Source: Flavobacteriaceae bacterium UJ101 (GTDB taxonomy: Bacteria; Bacteroidota; Bacteroidia; Flavobacteriales; UJ101). Taken from it: 64,000 nucleotides of DNA. Every line of letters begins with the position of its first letter. Within the stretch, counting starts at the first letter, position 1. The stretch spans positions 1,746,501-1,810,500 of the forward strand of contig CP016269.1 of NCBI GenBank assembly GCA_001880285.1, in the 5' to 3' direction. Shown one piece after another: positions 27,537 to 36,753 of the stretch. The notes beneath the pieces were generated by a model. That model did not search any database. It was not told the DNA's origin and saw only the letters and a program-made list of their open reading frames with translations. The position numbers and the translations under genes are program-made.

Positions 27537-27842
27537 ATGAGTCAAAAAATTAGAATAAAATTACAATCTTACGATCATAACTTAGTTGATAGATCAGCTG
27601 AAAAAATCGTGAAAACTGTAAAATCAACAGGAGCTGTTATTAATGGGCCTATTCCATTACCAACAAACAAAAAGATTTTTACAGTACTACGTTCACCACA
27701 CGTGAATAAAAAGTCTCGTGAACAGTTTCAATTATCTTCTCATAAGAGATTATTAGACATCTACAGTTCTTCATCAAAAACAGTAGATGCCTTAATGAAA
27801 CTTGAATTACCAAGTGGTGTTGAAGTAGAAATTAAAGTATAG
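27537..27842 (+). CDS. rpsJ: 30S ribosomal protein S10
   Basis: S10 is an assembly protein of the 30S head and, in other bacteria, the NusE antitermination factor. The 101-residue sequence shows [20 protein letters not shown] and [20 protein letters not shown], then [19 protein letters not shown]. It is followed by a 73-base gap with a strong hairpin before rplC, the largest break in this part of the operon. Confidence 0.99.
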   Translation: MSQKIRIKLQSYDHNLVDRSAEKIVKTVKSTGAVINGPIPLPTNKKIFTVLRSPHVNKKSREQFQLSSHKRLLDIYSSSSKTVDALMKLELPSGVEVEIKV

Positions 27843-27864
27843 TAAATTATTTAAAATAGTTCAT

Positions 27865-27894
27865 AGCTGGACACCGTTTTTCGGTTGTCCAGCT
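27865..27894 (+). promoter_or_regulatory. Strong hairpin between rpsJ and rplC, candidate ribosomal-protein leader
   Basis: AGCTGGACA/TGTCCAGCT (9 bp) plus CCG/CGG with one bulged base closes a TTTTT loop. No T-run follows, so it is not a standard terminator. It lies 21 bases before rplC (L3) and rplD (L4). L4 autoregulates the S10 operon in Enterobacteria through a leader, so an analogous site is possible here; that is inference. Confidence 0.55.
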
Positions 27895-27915
27895 TCTTAA
27901 CTAAAATTATTAATA

Positions 27916-28536
27916 ATGTCAGGAATTATTGGAAAGAAGATCGGTATGACCAGTTTATTTGACGAAGCAGGGAAGAATATCCCTTGCACCGTTATAGTAG
28001 CAGGTCCTTGTACCGTGACACAAGTCAGAACCGAAGAAGTTGATGGTTATAATGCCATCCAATTAGGTTTCGATGACAAAAAAGAAAAAAACGCTGGAAA
28101 AGCGGCTGTAGGTCACTTTAAGAAAGCAGGGACAACTCCAAAGTATAAAGTAGCTGAATTCGCTGCTGATTTTGCAGAAGAATTAAAGCTAGGAGATGTT
28201 GTTGATACAAGTGTTTTTGTAGAAGGAGAATATGTTGATGTAGCAGGAACTTCAAAAGGTAAAGGATTCCAAGGTGTTGTAAAACGTCATGGATTTGGAG
28301 GAGTTGGTCAAGCTACACATGGTCAACATAACAGACTAAGAGCACCGGGATCTATTGGTGCTGGATCAGATCCGTCAAGAGTATTTAAAGGAATGCGAAT
28401 GGCAGGACGTATGGGAGGAGAAAGAGTTACGGTTCAGAATTTACAAGTATTAAAAGTAGATACTGAAAAAAATCTTTTAATAGTAAAAGGATCTGTACCA
28501 GGTCCTAAAAATGGATACTTATTAATACAAAAGTAA
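27916..28536 (+). CDS. rplC: 50S ribosomal protein L3
   Basis: L3 initiates 50S assembly and reaches toward the peptidyl-transferase centre. The 206-residue sequence starts [20 protein letters not shown] and contains the tip-loop region [18 protein letters not shown], with the glutamine that is methylated in some bacteria. Its TAA stop overlaps the rplD ATG by one base (TAATG), suggesting translational coupling. Confidence 0.99.
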   Translation: MSGIIGKKIGMTSLFDEAGKNIPCTVIVAGPCTVTQVRTEEVDGYNAIQLGFDDKKEKNAGKAAVGHFKKAGTTPKYKVAEFAADFAEELKLGDVVDTSVFVEGEYVDVAGTSKGKGFQGVVKRHGFGGVGQATHGQHNRLRAPGSIGAGSDPSRVFKGMRMAGRMGGERVTVQNLQVLKVDTEKNLLIVKGSVPGPKNGYLLIQK

Positions 28537-29165
28537 TGGAAGTAGCAGTTTTAGATATAAAAGGTAAAGAAACTGGACGTAAGATTTCTTTGGATACAAC
28601 AGTATTTGGTGTTGAGCCAAATGAACATACTGTATATTTAGAAGTTAAGCAGTATTTAGCTGCACAACGTCAAGGAACTCACAAATCGAAAGAAAGAGGT
28701 GAGATCGCAGGTAGTACAAGAAAGATCAAAAAACAAAAAGGAACAGGTACAGCTCGTGCTGGTTCAATAAAAAACCCTTTGTTTACAGGTGGAGGTAGAG
28801 TATTTGGTCCAAGACCAAGAAATTATTCTTTTAAAGTAAACAAATCGGTTAAACGTTTAGCTAAAAGATCGGTTCTTTCACAAAAAGCGAAAGACAACCA
28901 AATTAAAGTTTTAGAAGACTTTAATTTTGAGGCTCCAAAGACTAAAGATTTTAAAGATGTAATGTCTTCTTTAGGGCTTGAAAACAAAAAAACACTACTT
29001 GTGTTGGGAGAGTCAAATAAAAATGTATATTTGTCGTCACGAAATTTACCAAAAGTAAAAGTTGTAACTGTTTCAGAATTAAATAGTTACGATTTAATGA
29101 ATGCTTCAGAAGTTGTGTTATTAGAGAACTCTGTAGCGAAAATTCAGGAAAATTTAACAAAATAA
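28536..29165 (+). CDS. rplD: 50S ribosomal protein L4
   Basis: L4 lines the exit tunnel and is the autoregulator of the S10 operon in E. coli. The 209-residue protein includes the long tunnel loop STRKIKKQKGTGTARAGSIK and GGGRVFGPRPRNYSFKVNK. The start overlaps the rplC stop. If the hairpin before rplC is a leader, L4 is one candidate ligand. Confidence 0.99.
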   Translation: MEVAVLDIKGKETGRKISLDTTVFGVEPNEHTVYLEVKQYLAAQRQGTHKSKERGEIAGSTRKIKKQKGTGTARAGSIKNPLFTGGGRVFGPRPRNYSFKVNKSVKRLAKRSVLSQKAKDNQIKVLEDFNFEAPKTKDFKDVMSSLGLENKKTLLVLGESNKNVYLSSRNLPKVKVVTVSELNSYDLMNASEVVLLENSVAKIQENLTK

Positions 29166-29171
29166 TCGGTT

Positions 29172-29462
29172 ATGAGTATTTTAATTAAACCTGTAATTAC
29201 AGAAAAAGCAACAGCTGATAGCGAGTTAAATAATCGTTTTGCATTCTTAGTAAATCCGAGTGCAAATAAGATTGAGATTAAAAAGGAGGTAGAAAAAACA
29301 TATGGAGTAGACGTTTTGTCTGTGAGAACTATGATTTATCGACCAAAAGTTAAGTCTCGTTATACAAAAAGCGGTTTGCTTACAGGTAAAACGAATAGAA
29401 CAAAAAAGGCTATTATTGAAGTAGCTGAAGGACAGGAAATTGATTTTTACGGTAATATTTAA
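29172..29462 (+). CDS. rplW: 50S ribosomal protein L23
   Basis: L23 forms the docking site at the tunnel exit for trigger factor, SRP and SecYEG. The 96-residue protein starts MSILIKPVITEKATADSELN and has NKIEIKKEVEKTYGVDVLSV. The extension loop (YTKSGLLTGKTNRTKKA) is of bacterial length. It sits 6 bases after rplD. Confidence 0.98.
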   Translation: MSILIKPVITEKATADSELNNRFAFLVNPSANKIEIKKEVEKTYGVDVLSVRTMIYRPKVKSRYTKSGLLTGKTNRTKKAIIEVAEGQEIDFYGNI

Positions 29463-29470
29463 TTTAAGAA

Positions 29471-30295
29471 ATGTCAGTAAGAAAATTAAAGCCAATCACA
29501 CCAGGTCAGAGATTCAAAGTAGTAAATAACTTTGAAGAAGTAACGGCAGCCAAGCCGGAAAAGTCATTGGTATCAGGAAAGAAAAAGACGGGTGGACGTA
29601 ACAATCAAGGGCGTATGACAAACCGCTATATTGGTGGTGGTCATAAGAAAAAGTACAGAGAAATTGACTTCAAACGTAATAAGTTTGGAGTGCCTGCTAC
29701 GATTAAGTCTATTGAGTATGATCCAAACAGATCAGCATTTATTGCATTATTATATTATGCAGATGGTGCTAAAACGTATGTGATCGCTCAAAATGGAATG
29801 AAAGTAGGTCAGGAAATTGTATCAGGAGAAAATGTAGCTCCAGAAGTAGGTAATGCAATGCCACTAGGTGCAATGCCACTAGGTACAATCGTTTCTTGTA
29901 TTGAATTAAGACCAGGACAAGGAGCAGTTATGGCTCGTAGTGCTGGAGCTTATGCTCAATTGTTAGCGAGAGAAGGAAAGTATGCAACTGTGAAATTACC
30001 TTCAGGGGAAACACGAATGATTCTAACGACGTGTTTAGCAACTGTAGGTGTGGTATCGAATTCCGATCACCAATTACAAGTTTCAGGTAAAGCAGGTAGA
30101 AGTCGTTGGAAAGGTAGAAGACCAAGAACTAGAGCAGTAGTAATGAACCCAGTTGATCACCCAATGGGTGGTGGTGAAGGTCGTTCTTCAGGAGGACATC
30201 CTAGAGATCGTAAAGGAAGACCAGCAAAAGGATTCAAAACGAGAGCGAAGAAAAAGGCTTCAAATAAGTATATTGTAGAACGTAGAAAGAAATAA
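29471..30295 (+). CDS. rplB: 50S ribosomal protein L2
   Basis: L2 is needed for subunit association and peptidyl transfer. The 274-residue protein has [20 protein letters not shown] and [20 protein letters not shown]. The C-terminal [20 protein letters not shown] carries the conserved histidine near the catalytic centre. Residues [18 protein letters not shown] show a small in-frame duplication of AMPLG. Confidence 0.99.
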   Translation: MSVRKLKPITPGQRFKVVNNFEEVTAAKPEKSLVSGKKKTGGRNNQGRMTNRYIGGGHKKKYREIDFKRNKFGVPATIKSIEYDPNRSAFIALLYYADGAKTYVIAQNGMKVGQEIVSGENVAPEVGNAMPLGAMPLGTIVSCIELRPGQGAVMARSAGAYAQLLAREGKYATVKLPSGETRMILTTCLATVGVVSNSDHQLQVSGKAGRSRWKGRRPRTRAVVMNPVDHPMGGGEGRSSGGHPRDRKGRPAKGFKTRAKKKASNKYIVERRKK

Positions 30296-30298
30296 TTT

Positions 30299-30571
30299 AT
30301 GGCACGTTCATTAAAGAAAGGACCGTATATCCATTATAAATTAGAAAAGAAAGTTTTAGCGAATACAGAAAAGAAGTCTGTTATTAAAACTTGGTCAAGA
30401 GCTTCTATGATTTCTCCTGATTTCGTAGGACAAACTATCGCAGTACATAACGGACGTCAATTCGTTCCAGTATATGTAACTGAAAACATGGTTGGACATA
30501 AATTAGGTGAATTTGCTCCTACACGTACCTTTAGAGGTCATGCAGGCGCAAAAAACAAAGGTAAAAAGTAA
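30299..30571 (+). CDS. rpsS: 30S ribosomal protein S19
   Basis: S19 is a 30S head protein paired with S13 near the A site. The 90-residue sequence has [20 protein letters not shown], the core [20 protein letters not shown], and the tail [20 protein letters not shown]. It begins 3 bases after the rplB stop. Confidence 0.99.
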   Translation: MARSLKKGPYIHYKLEKKVLANTEKKSVIKTWSRASMISPDFVGQTIAVHNGRQFVPVYVTENMVGHKLGEFAPTRTFRGHAGAKNKGKK

Positions 30572-30576
30572 TAGTA

Positions 30577-30978
30577 ATGGGAAAAAGAAAGAGAATTAGT
30601 GCAGAAAATCGCGCCGAGGCTAAGAAACAAGTTGCTTTTGCTAAATTAAACAATTGCCCGACTTCACCTCGAAAAATGAGAGTAGTAGCTGATACTGTAA
30701 GAGGAGAAGATATAAACAAAGCGTTGTATCTTTTAAAATATAGTAAAAAAGAAGCTTCAAATAAATTGGAAAAATTGTTGATGTCTGCTATAGCAAACTG
30801 GCAAGTTAAAAACGAAGGATCTGATATAGAAGATGCAAATCTTATTGTAAAAGAAATCTACGTTGATAGTGCTAGAATGTTAAAAAGAATTCAACCTGCA
30901 CCACAAGGTCGTGCACACCGAATTAGAAAGAGATCAAATCACGTAACATTAATTTTAGGTAATAAAACCGAGAAATAA
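30577..30978 (+). CDS. rplV: 50S ribosomal protein L22
   Basis: L22 has a long beta-hairpin lining the exit tunnel. The 133-residue protein contains [20 protein letters not shown] and the hairpin [18 protein letters not shown]-like segment ([20 protein letters not shown]). The N-terminal extension [20 protein letters not shown] is somewhat longer than in E. coli, as often in Bacteroidota. Confidence 0.98.
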   Translation: MGKRKRISAENRAEAKKQVAFAKLNNCPTSPRKMRVVADTVRGEDINKALYLLKYSKKEASNKLEKLLMSAIANWQVKNEGSDIEDANLIVKEIYVDSARMLKRIQPAPQGRAHRIRKRSNHVTLILGNKTEK

Positions 30979-30981
30979 GCT

Positions 30982-31692
30982 ATGGGACAAAAAACAAATC
31001 CAATTGGAAATAGATTAGGAATCATCAGAGGATGGGATTCTAACTGGTTCGGAGGAAAGAACTACGGTGATAAAATTGCTGAAGATTATAAAATCCGTCA
31101 ATATATTAACGCACGTTTAGCAAAAGCTAGCGTGTCTAAAATTATCATCGAACGTACTTTAAAGTTAGTTACAATAACAATTACAACTGCACGCCCAGGA
31201 ATTATTATTGGTAAAGGTGGACAAGAAGTTGATAAACTAAAAGAAGAGTTAAAAAAATTAACTGGAAAAGAAGTTCAAATCAACATCTTTGAAATTAAAA
31301 GACCAGAACTTGACGCATTGTTAGTTGCTAGAAGTGTTGCTCGTCAAATTGAAAACCGTGTTTCTTATAGAAGAGCGGTTAAGATGGCAATCCAATCAGC
31401 AATGAGAATGAACTGTGAAGGAATAAAAATTCAAATTTCTGGACGTTTAAACGGAGCAGAAATGGCACGTTCTGAATCATATAAAGATGGACGTATTCCA
31501 TTATCAACTTTCCGTGCAGATGTAGATTATGCATTAGCAGAAGCTCATACAACATATGGTCGTCTTGGAATCAAGGTTTGGATCATGAAAGGAGAAGTTT
31601 ACGGAAAAAGAGACTTATCTCCATTAGTTGGAATGCAAAAGAAAAAATCAGGTGGTGCTGGTAAAAAAGGTGGACCTAGAAAAAGAAAGTAG
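30982..31692 (+). CDS. rpsC: 30S ribosomal protein S3
   Basis: S3 lies at the mRNA entry tunnel and has helicase-like activity. The 236-residue protein has the KH domain with [20 protein letters not shown] (GKGG loop) and the C-terminal core [20 protein letters not shown]. It ends in a basic glycine-rich tail ([13 protein letters not shown]). It starts 3 bases after rplV. Confidence 0.99.
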   Translation: MGQKTNPIGNRLGIIRGWDSNWFGGKNYGDKIAEDYKIRQYINARLAKASVSKIIIERTLKLVTITITTARPGIIIGKGGQEVDKLKEELKKLTGKEVQINIFEIKRPELDALLVARSVARQIENRVSYRRAVKMAIQSAMRMNCEGIKIQISGRLNGAEMARSESYKDGRIPLSTFRADVDYALAEAHTTYGRLGIKVWIMKGEVYGKRDLSPLVGMQKKKSGGAGKKGGPRKRK

Positions 31693-31713
31693 TAATTAAC
31701 AAAAGAGACGATC

Positions 31714-32136
31714 ATGTTACAACCTAAAAGAACAAAATTTAGAAGAGTCCAAAAAGGGCGCATGAAAGGTAACTCGACTCGAGGAAGCCAATTAGCGTAC
31801 GGTACCTTTGGTATCAAAGCGTTAGATGCTACTTGGATTACATCAAGACAAATTGAAGCAGCTCGTATTGCTGCTACAAGATATATGAAAAGGGAAGGGC
31901 AATTATGGATTAAAATTTTTCCAGATAAGCCCATCACTAAAAAACCTCAAGAAGTACGTATGGGTAAAGGTAAAGGAGCACCGGAATATTTCGTTGCTGT
32001 TGCTAAGCCAGGACGTATCTTGTTTGAAGTTGGAGGTGTACCTTATGATGTAGCGAAAGAAGCACTAAGATTAGCTGCTCAAAAGTTACCAGTTAAAACA
32101 AAGTTTATAGTAGCGAATGATTTCGTTCAAGAATAA
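31714..32136 (+). CDS. rplP: 50S ribosomal protein L16
   Basis: L16 organises the A-site architecture of the 50S subunit. The 140-residue protein has [40 protein letters not shown] and [20 protein letters not shown]. The length is normal. It lies between rpsC and rpmC in the canonical order. Confidence 0.99.
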   Translation: MLQPKRTKFRRVQKGRMKGNSTRGSQLAYGTFGIKALDATWITSRQIEAARIAATRYMKREGQLWIKIFPDKPITKKPQEVRMGKGKGAPEYFVAVAKPGRILFEVGGVPYDVAKEALRLAAQKLPVKTKFIVANDFVQE

Positions 32137-32147
32137 AATTAGTGGTT

Positions 32148-32345
32148 ATGAAAATATCTGAAATTAGAGAATTATCAACAGAAGATATCGCTACTAAATT
32201 AGCAGAAGCTAAAGCGAAGTACCAAAATACCCAATTGGTACATAACGTATCTCCTCTGGAAAACCCAATCCAGTTGAGAAAAGATAGAAAAGTCATTGCC
32301 CGACTTGCCACTGAATTACGTAGTAGAGATTTAAAGAAATCTTAA
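32148..32345 (+). CDS. rpmC: 50S ribosomal protein L29
   Basis: L29 is a small helical protein beside L23 at the tunnel exit. Starting at the ATG at 32148 gives 65 residues beginning [20 protein letters not shown], with a C-terminal helix [20 protein letters not shown]. An in-frame GTG six bases upstream is rejected because it would add only two residues not found in the family. rpsQ follows 4 bases later. Confidence 0.97.
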   Translation: MKISEIRELSTEDIATKLAEAKAKYQNTQLVHNVSPLENPIQLRKDRKVIARLATELRSRDLKKS

Positions 32346-32349
32346 GGAA

Positions 32350-32604
32350 ATGGAGAGAAACTTAAGAAAAGAAAGAATAGGAGTCGTAACTTCAAATAAG
32401 ATGGAAAAGACCATCGTAGTTACAGAGACTAAGAGAATGAAACATCCAATGTATGGAAAATTCGTATTAAAATCGAAGAAGTACACGGCACACGATGTGG
32501 ATAACGCATGTAACGAAGGGGACACAGTTCGTATTATGGAAACACGTCCTTTAAGTAAAAATAAGCGTTGGAGATTAGTAGAAATTTTAGAAAGAGCTAA
32601 GTAA
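32350..32604 (+). CDS. rpsQ: 30S ribosomal protein S17
   Basis: S17 is an OB-fold primary 16S rRNA binder. The 84-residue protein has [40 protein letters not shown] and MIETRPLS-type sequence ([20 protein letters not shown]). The length and position between rpmC and rplN are normal. Confidence 0.99.
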   Translation: MERNLRKERIGVVTSNKMEKTIVVTETKRMKHPMYGKFVLKSKKYTAHDVDNACNEGDTVRIMETRPLSKNKRWRLVEILERAK

Positions 32605-32605
32605 T

Positions 32606-32974
32606 ATGTTACAACAAGAATCGAGACTAAAAGTTGCAGATAATACAGGTGCTAAAGAAGTATTAGTAATTCGTGTTTTAGGAGGAACTAAAAGACGTTA
32701 CGCTTCAATAGGTGACCGAATTGTTGTTACAGTGAAAGACGCAACCCCTTCTGGAAATGTGAAAAAAGGGACTGTTTCAAAAGCTGTTGTAGTTAGAACT
32801 ACTAAAGAAGTAAGACGTAAAGACGGTTCTTACATCAGATTCGACGACAATGCATGTGTATTAATTGACGATAAGGACGAAATGCGTGGAACGCGTGTTT
32901 TCGGACCAGTAGCAAGAGAGTTACGTGATAAAGAATATATGAAAATTGTTTCACTTGCACCTGAGGTGTTATAA
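32606..32974 (+). CDS. rplN: 50S ribosomal protein L14
   Basis: L14 contacts the 30S subunit and is the docking site of the silencing factor RsfS. The 122-residue sequence starts [20 protein letters not shown] and has [20 protein letters not shown] and [20 protein letters not shown]. It begins one base after the rpsQ stop, so translation is probably coupled. Confidence 0.99.
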   Translation: MLQQESRLKVADNTGAKEVLVIRVLGGTKRRYASIGDRIVVTVKDATPSGNVKKGTVSKAVVVRTTKEVRRKDGSYIRFDDNACVLIDDKDEMRGTRVFGPVARELRDKEYMKIVSLAPEVL

Positions 32975-32986
32975 AACGTTAGAAAG

Positions 32987-33301
32987 ATGCCAAAATTAAA
33001 AATTAAAACAGGAGACAACGTAGTTGTTTTATCAGGCGCTTCTAAAGGAGCTACAGGAAAAGTTATGAAAGTAATCATTGACAAAAACCGCGCTATCGTG
33101 GAAGGTGTTAACATGATTAAAAAACATACAAAACCTTCAGCTGAAAATCCACAAGGTGGAATTATAGAAAGAGAAGCACCCATTCATGTATCAAATTTAG
33201 CGTTAGTAGATCCAAAATCAGGTAAACCAACACGTGTGGGATACAAGATGGAAGATGGTAAAAAAGTACGTTACGCTAAAAAATCAGGTGATATTTTTTA
33301 A
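32987..33301 (+). CDS. rplX: 50S ribosomal protein L24
   Basis: L24 is an early assembly protein near the tunnel exit with a KOW motif ([20 protein letters not shown]). The 104-residue protein continues with [20 protein letters not shown] and ends in a basic [14 protein letters not shown] tail. It is followed 13 bases later by rplE. Confidence 0.99.
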   Translation: MPKLKIKTGDNVVVLSGASKGATGKVMKVIIDKNRAIVEGVNMIKKHTKPSAENPQGGIIEREAPIHVSNLALVDPKSGKPTRVGYKMEDGKKVRYAKKSGDIF

Positions 33302-33314
33302 ATAAATTTAAGAA

Positions 33315-33866
33315 ATGAGTTACGAACCAAGACTTAGAAAGTCATATAACGATAAGATTGTTGCAGCTCTAAAAGAAGAGTTTGGTTACACATCAGTTAT
33401 GCAAGTACCTAAATTAGAAAAGATCGTTCTTTCTCAAGGTTTAGGAGCTGCTGTAGCAGATAAAAAAGTAATCGACTATGCTATAGAGGAAATGACAGCA
33501 ATCGCAGGACAAAAAGCGGTAGCCACTATATCTAGAAAAGATGAGGCAGGTTTTAAATTACGTAAGGATATGCCAATTGGGGCAAAAGTTACATTACGTA
33601 AAAATAACATGTACGAATTTTTAGATCGTTACATCTCAGCTGCTCTTCCACGAGTACGAGATTTTAACGGGATACCAGCAGATGGATTCGATGGTAGAGG
33701 AAATTATAATATGGGAATTACAGAACAAATCATTTTCCCAGAAATTAATATCGATCAAGTAAAGAAAATCCAAGGGATGAACATTACTTTCGTTACTTCT
33801 GCTAATACGGATAAAGAAGCAAAAGCATTATTAACACATTTAGGTTTACCTTTTAAAAAGAACTAG
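33315..33866 (+). CDS. rplE: 50S ribosomal protein L5
   Basis: L5 binds 5S rRNA and contacts the P-site tRNA and the 30S head. The 183-residue protein has [40 protein letters not shown] and [20 protein letters not shown]. Normal length, with rpsN 4 bases downstream. Confidence 0.99.
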   Translation: MSYEPRLRKSYNDKIVAALKEEFGYTSVMQVPKLEKIVLSQGLGAAVADKKVIDYAIEEMTAIAGQKAVATISRKDEAGFKLRKDMPIGAKVTLRKNNMYEFLDRYISAALPRVRDFNGIPADGFDGRGNYNMGITEQIIFPEINIDQVKKIQGMNITFVTSANTDKEAKALLTHLGLPFKKN

Positions 33867-33870
33867 AAGT

Positions 33871-34140
33871 ATGGCTAAAGAATCAATGAAAGCCCGCGAG
33901 GTGAAAAGACAAAAGTTAGTAGCAAAATATGCTGCTAAACGTAAAGCTTTAAAAGAAGCAGGTGATTATGAAGCTTTACAAAAGCTTCCTAAAGATGCTT
34001 CACCAGTTCGTTTACACAATCGTTGTAAATTAACAGGAAGACCTAAAGGATATATGCGTCAGTTTGGAATTTCACGTGTAACTTTCCGTGAAATGGCAAA
34101 CCAAGGATTAATTCCAGGTGTTAAAAAAGCAAGTTGGTAA
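33871..34140 (+). CDS. rpsN: 30S ribosomal protein S14, zinc-independent long form
   Basis: S14 completes the 30S head. The 89-residue protein has [20 protein letters not shown] and [20 protein letters not shown]. It contains a single cysteine, so it is the longer C-minus form without the zinc ribbon. The 83-base gap to rpsH contains a possible RNA stem. Confidence 0.98.
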   Translation: MAKESMKAREVKRQKLVAKYAAKRKALKEAGDYEALQKLPKDASPVRLHNRCKLTGRPKGYMRQFGISRVTFREMANQGLIPGVKKASW

Positions 34141-34153
34141 AAAATTAAATTAC

Positions 34154-34202
34154 GAGTTTTAAAGTTGGAATTAGATTTTATATTTAACTAAAACCAAAAC
34201 TC
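34154..34202 (+). promoter_or_regulatory. Possible RNA stem in the rpsN-rpsH gap
   Basis: GAGTTTT (34154-34160) pairs with AAAACTC (34196-34202), with AGTT/AACT as an inner helix. The 83-base gap is unusual in a cluster where most spacers are under 25 bases. S8 autoregulates the spc operon in Enterobacteria, so this may be a local S8 site or a promoter; evidence is weak. Confidence 0.35.
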
Positions 34203-34223
34203 ATCACTCAAAATTAATATTAA

Positions 34224-34622
34224 ATGGTAACAGATCCAATCGCAGATTATCTTACAAGAGTAAGAAATGCAATTATGGCAGGTCATAGAGTAGTAGAAGT
34301 ACCCGCTTCAAAACTCAAAAAAGAAATCACTAAGATTTTATTTGACCAAGGATACATCTTAAACTACAAGTTTGAAGATGATGCTGTACAAGGAACGATT
34401 AAAATCGCTTTGAAGTACAATAAATTAACAAAAGAACCAGCTGTTCGTAAATTAGAAAGAGCTTCTAAACCAGGTTTAAGAAAATACGTAGGTGCTAAAG
34501 AATTACCTAGAGTATTAAATGGTTTAGGGATTGCTGTTATTTCTACTTCTAAAGGAGTAATGACAGATAAGCAAGCTCGTCATGAGAATGTTGGTGGTGA
34601 AGTTTTATGTTACATTTACTAA
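34224..34622 (+). CDS. rpsH: 30S ribosomal protein S8
   Basis: S8 is a primary 16S rRNA binder of the central domain and the spc-operon regulator in E. coli. The 132-residue protein has [20 protein letters not shown] and the RNA-binding C-terminus [20 protein letters not shown], then EVLCYIY. It follows an 83-base structured gap. Confidence 0.99.
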   Translation: MVTDPIADYLTRVRNAIMAGHRVVEVPASKLKKEITKILFDQGYILNYKFEDDAVQGTIKIALKYNKLTKEPAVRKLERASKPGLRKYVGAKELPRVLNGLGIAVISTSKGVMTDKQARHENVGGEVLCYIY

Positions 34623-34636
34623 AAAATTAGATTAAA

Positions 34637-35182
34637 ATGTCAAGAATCGGAAAAGCACCAATCTCTATCCCTGCAGGAGCAACTGTTGAAATTAAAAATA
34701 ACGTTGTTATCGTTAAGGGTAAATTAGGAGAAATGTCACAAGAATTAAAAGGAGGTATAGAAGCTTCTTTAGAAGAAGGAACGTTAACATTTACACGTCC
34801 ATCTGATAAAAAAGATCATCGTGCAATGCACGGGTTATATCGTTCTTTAGTGAATAACATGATTCAAGGAGTGACAGAAGGATTTAAAAAAGAATTAGAA
34901 TTGGTAGGAGTTGGATATAGAGCTTCAAATCAAGGACAAAGATTAGAATTGGCCTTAGGATTTTCTCATAACATTGTAATGGAAATTGCTCCAGAAGTAA
35001 AGGTAGAAACCGTTACTGAAAAAGGTAAGAATCCATTAATTACATTAACATCTCATGATAAACAATTGGTTGGAATGGTAGCCGCTAAAATTAGAGGTTT
35101 CCGTAAGCCAGAACCATACAAAGGAAAAGGTGTTAAGTTCGTTGGAGAAGAAATTCGTCGTAAGGCTGGTAAATCTGCTTAA
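34637..35182 (+). CDS. rplF: 50S ribosomal protein L6
   Basis: L6 sits near the sarcin-ricin loop. The 181-residue two-domain protein starts SRIGKAPISIPAGATVEIKN, has LYRSLVNNMIQGVTEGFKKE, and ends GFRKPEPYKGKGVKFVGEEI, then RRKAGKSA. Normal length and position. Confidence 0.99.
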   Translation: MSRIGKAPISIPAGATVEIKNNVVIVKGKLGEMSQELKGGIEASLEEGTLTFTRPSDKKDHRAMHGLYRSLVNNMIQGVTEGFKKELELVGVGYRASNQGQRLELALGFSHNIVMEIAPEVKVETVTEKGKNPLITLTSHDKQLVGMVAAKIRGFRKPEPYKGKGVKFVGEEIRRKAGKSA

Positions 35183-35201
35183 TCTCAATAATTAAGGAAA
35201 G

Positions 35202-35558
35202 ATGGCTATTAATAAAGAACAGAGAAGACAAAAAATTAAAAGTAGAGTTCGTAAAAATATTTTCGGAACTCAAGAACGTCCTAGACTTTCAGTCTTCAAA
35301 AGTAATAAGGAAATTTATGCACAAATTATTGATGATAACGAAGGTAAGACACTTGCCGCAACATCATCGAGAGTAAAAGGTGTAATTTCAGGAAAAGTTA
35401 CCAAATCAGAACAAGCTGCAATTGTTGGAAAGAAAATTGCTGAAGTAGCAAAAGCTGCCGGAATTGAAACAGTAGTGTTTGATCGTAACGGATTTGTTTA
35501 TCACGGAAGAATTAAATCTTTAGCAGAAGGTGCTAGAGAAGGAGGTCTTAAATTCTAA
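35202..35558 (+). CDS. rplR: 50S ribosomal protein L18
   Basis: L18 binds 5S rRNA with L5. The 118-residue protein has [20 protein letters not shown] and [20 protein letters not shown], then [10 protein letters not shown]. The arginine-rich N-terminus that contacts 5S rRNA is intact. Confidence 0.99.
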   Translation: MAINKEQRRQKIKSRVRKNIFGTQERPRLSVFKSNKEIYAQIIDDNEGKTLAATSSRVKGVISGKVTKSEQAAIVGKKIAEVAKAAGIETVVFDRNGFVYHGRIKSLAEGAREGGLKF

Positions 35559-35569
35559 GAAAAAGAAGT

Positions 35570-36091
35570 ATGTTAGGATTAAAAAACATAGAAAAAGTAA
35601 AACCAGGAGGTCTTGAATTAAAAGATCACTTGGTTGGAATACAACGTGTAACCAAAGTTACTAAAGGGGGTAGAACCTTCGGATTTTCTGCAATTTCAGT
35701 TGTAGGAGATGGTAATGGAGTAGTTGGTTTCGGTTTAGGGAAATCTAAAGATGTAGCTTCAGCAATTGGAAAAGCAGTTGAAGATGCTAAGAAAAATTTA
35801 GTTAGAGTTCCTTTATTAGATGGAACAATCCCTCATGAGCAAGAAGCACGTTACGGAGGTGCACACGTATTTATTCGTCCTGCTGCACATGGTACAGGAG
35901 TTATTGCTGGAGGACCATTACGTATTGTATTAGAAGCAGTTGGTGTACATGATGTATTATCAAAATCAAAAGGATCTTCTAATCCACACAACGTAGTAAA
36001 AGCTGCAGTTATTGCTTTATTATCTTTAAGAAGTGCTGATACCATTGCACGTCAAAGAGGTATTTCTGTACAAAAAGTTTTTAAAGGATAA
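35570..36091 (+). CDS. rpsE: 30S ribosomal protein S5
   Basis: S5 lies at the mRNA entry and affects decoding accuracy. The 173-residue protein has [20 protein letters not shown] and the double-stranded-RNA-binding-like [20 protein letters not shown], then [20 protein letters not shown]. Its 3' end precedes rpmD by 13 bases. Confidence 0.99.
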   Translation: MLGLKNIEKVKPGGLELKDHLVGIQRVTKVTKGGRTFGFSAISVVGDGNGVVGFGLGKSKDVASAIGKAVEDAKKNLVRVPLLDGTIPHEQEARYGGAHVFIRPAAHGTGVIAGGPLRIVLEAVGVHDVLSKSKGSSNPHNVVKAAVIALLSLRSADTIARQRGISVQKVFKG

Positions 36092-36104
36092 AAGAAACGA
36101 TATT

Positions 36105-36281
36105 ATGGCAAAGATTAAAGTAACATTAAAGAGAAGTGCTATCAATCGTTCTCAAAATCAAAAAAGAACTTTAGAAGCATTAGGGTTAAAAAAGATTAAT
36201 CAAATTGTTGAGCACGAAGCGACTCCTCAAATTGAAGGAATGGTACGTAAAGTAGCTCATTTAGTAGAAGTTGAAAAATAA
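36105..36281 (+). CDS. rpmD: 50S ribosomal protein L30
   Basis: The ATG at 36105 gives a 58-residue protein (AKIKVTLKRSAINRSQNQKR, then TLEALGLKKINQIVEHEATP), the normal length for bacterial L30. A longer frame reaching back into rpsE is an artefact of open frame overlap and is rejected. Confidence 0.97.
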   Translation: MAKIKVTLKRSAINRSQNQKRTLEALGLKKINQIVEHEATPQIEGMVRKVAHLVEVEK

Positions 36282-36292
36282 AAAAATAAACA

Positions 36293-36742
36293 ATGAATTT
36301 AAGTAACTTGAAACCTGCAAAAGGTTCAGTAAAGCGAGGGATTAGAAAAGGACGTGGAGAAGGCTCTGGAAAAGGAGGTACTTCAACTCGTGGGCACAAA
36401 GGTGCTAAATCTCGTTCTGGTTACTCTAGAAAAATTGGTTTTGAAGGAGGTCAAATGCCTTTACAACGAAGAGTACCAAAATTCGGGTTTAAGAATATCA
36501 ATCGTAAAGAGTATAAAGGTATTAACTTAGACACCATTCAAGCATTAGTTGACAACAAAAAAATTACAGATACTTTATCAAAAGAAGTATTAGTAGAGTT
36601 AGGATTAGTGCATAAAAATGATCTAGTAAAAATCTTAGGTAGAGGAGAATTAAAAGCTTCTGTAAAAATTACCGCTGATAAATTTACGAAAAGTGCAGCT
36701 GACGCAGTAGCAAAAGCTGGAGGAGAAGTAATAACTTTATAA
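36293..36742 (+). CDS. rplO: 50S ribosomal protein L15
   Basis: L15 is a late 50S assembly protein. The 149-residue protein has the glycine-rich N-terminal arm [20 protein letters not shown] and the globular part [20 protein letters not shown]. It immediately precedes secY, as in most bacteria. Confidence 0.99.
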   Translation: MNLSNLKPAKGSVKRGIRKGRGEGSGKGGTSTRGHKGAKSRSGYSRKIGFEGGQMPLQRRVPKFGFKNINRKEYKGINLDTIQALVDNKKITDTLSKEVLVELGLVHKNDLVKILGRGELKASVKITADKFTKSAADAVAKAGGEVITL

Positions 36743-36753
36743 TTTTTTGTTTG

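Noticed and set aside
34141-34223. Intergenic gap before rpsH as a missing small ribosomal gene
   Set aside because: No open frame of useful length exists in either direction, and the expected gene order (rpsN-rpsH) is complete.
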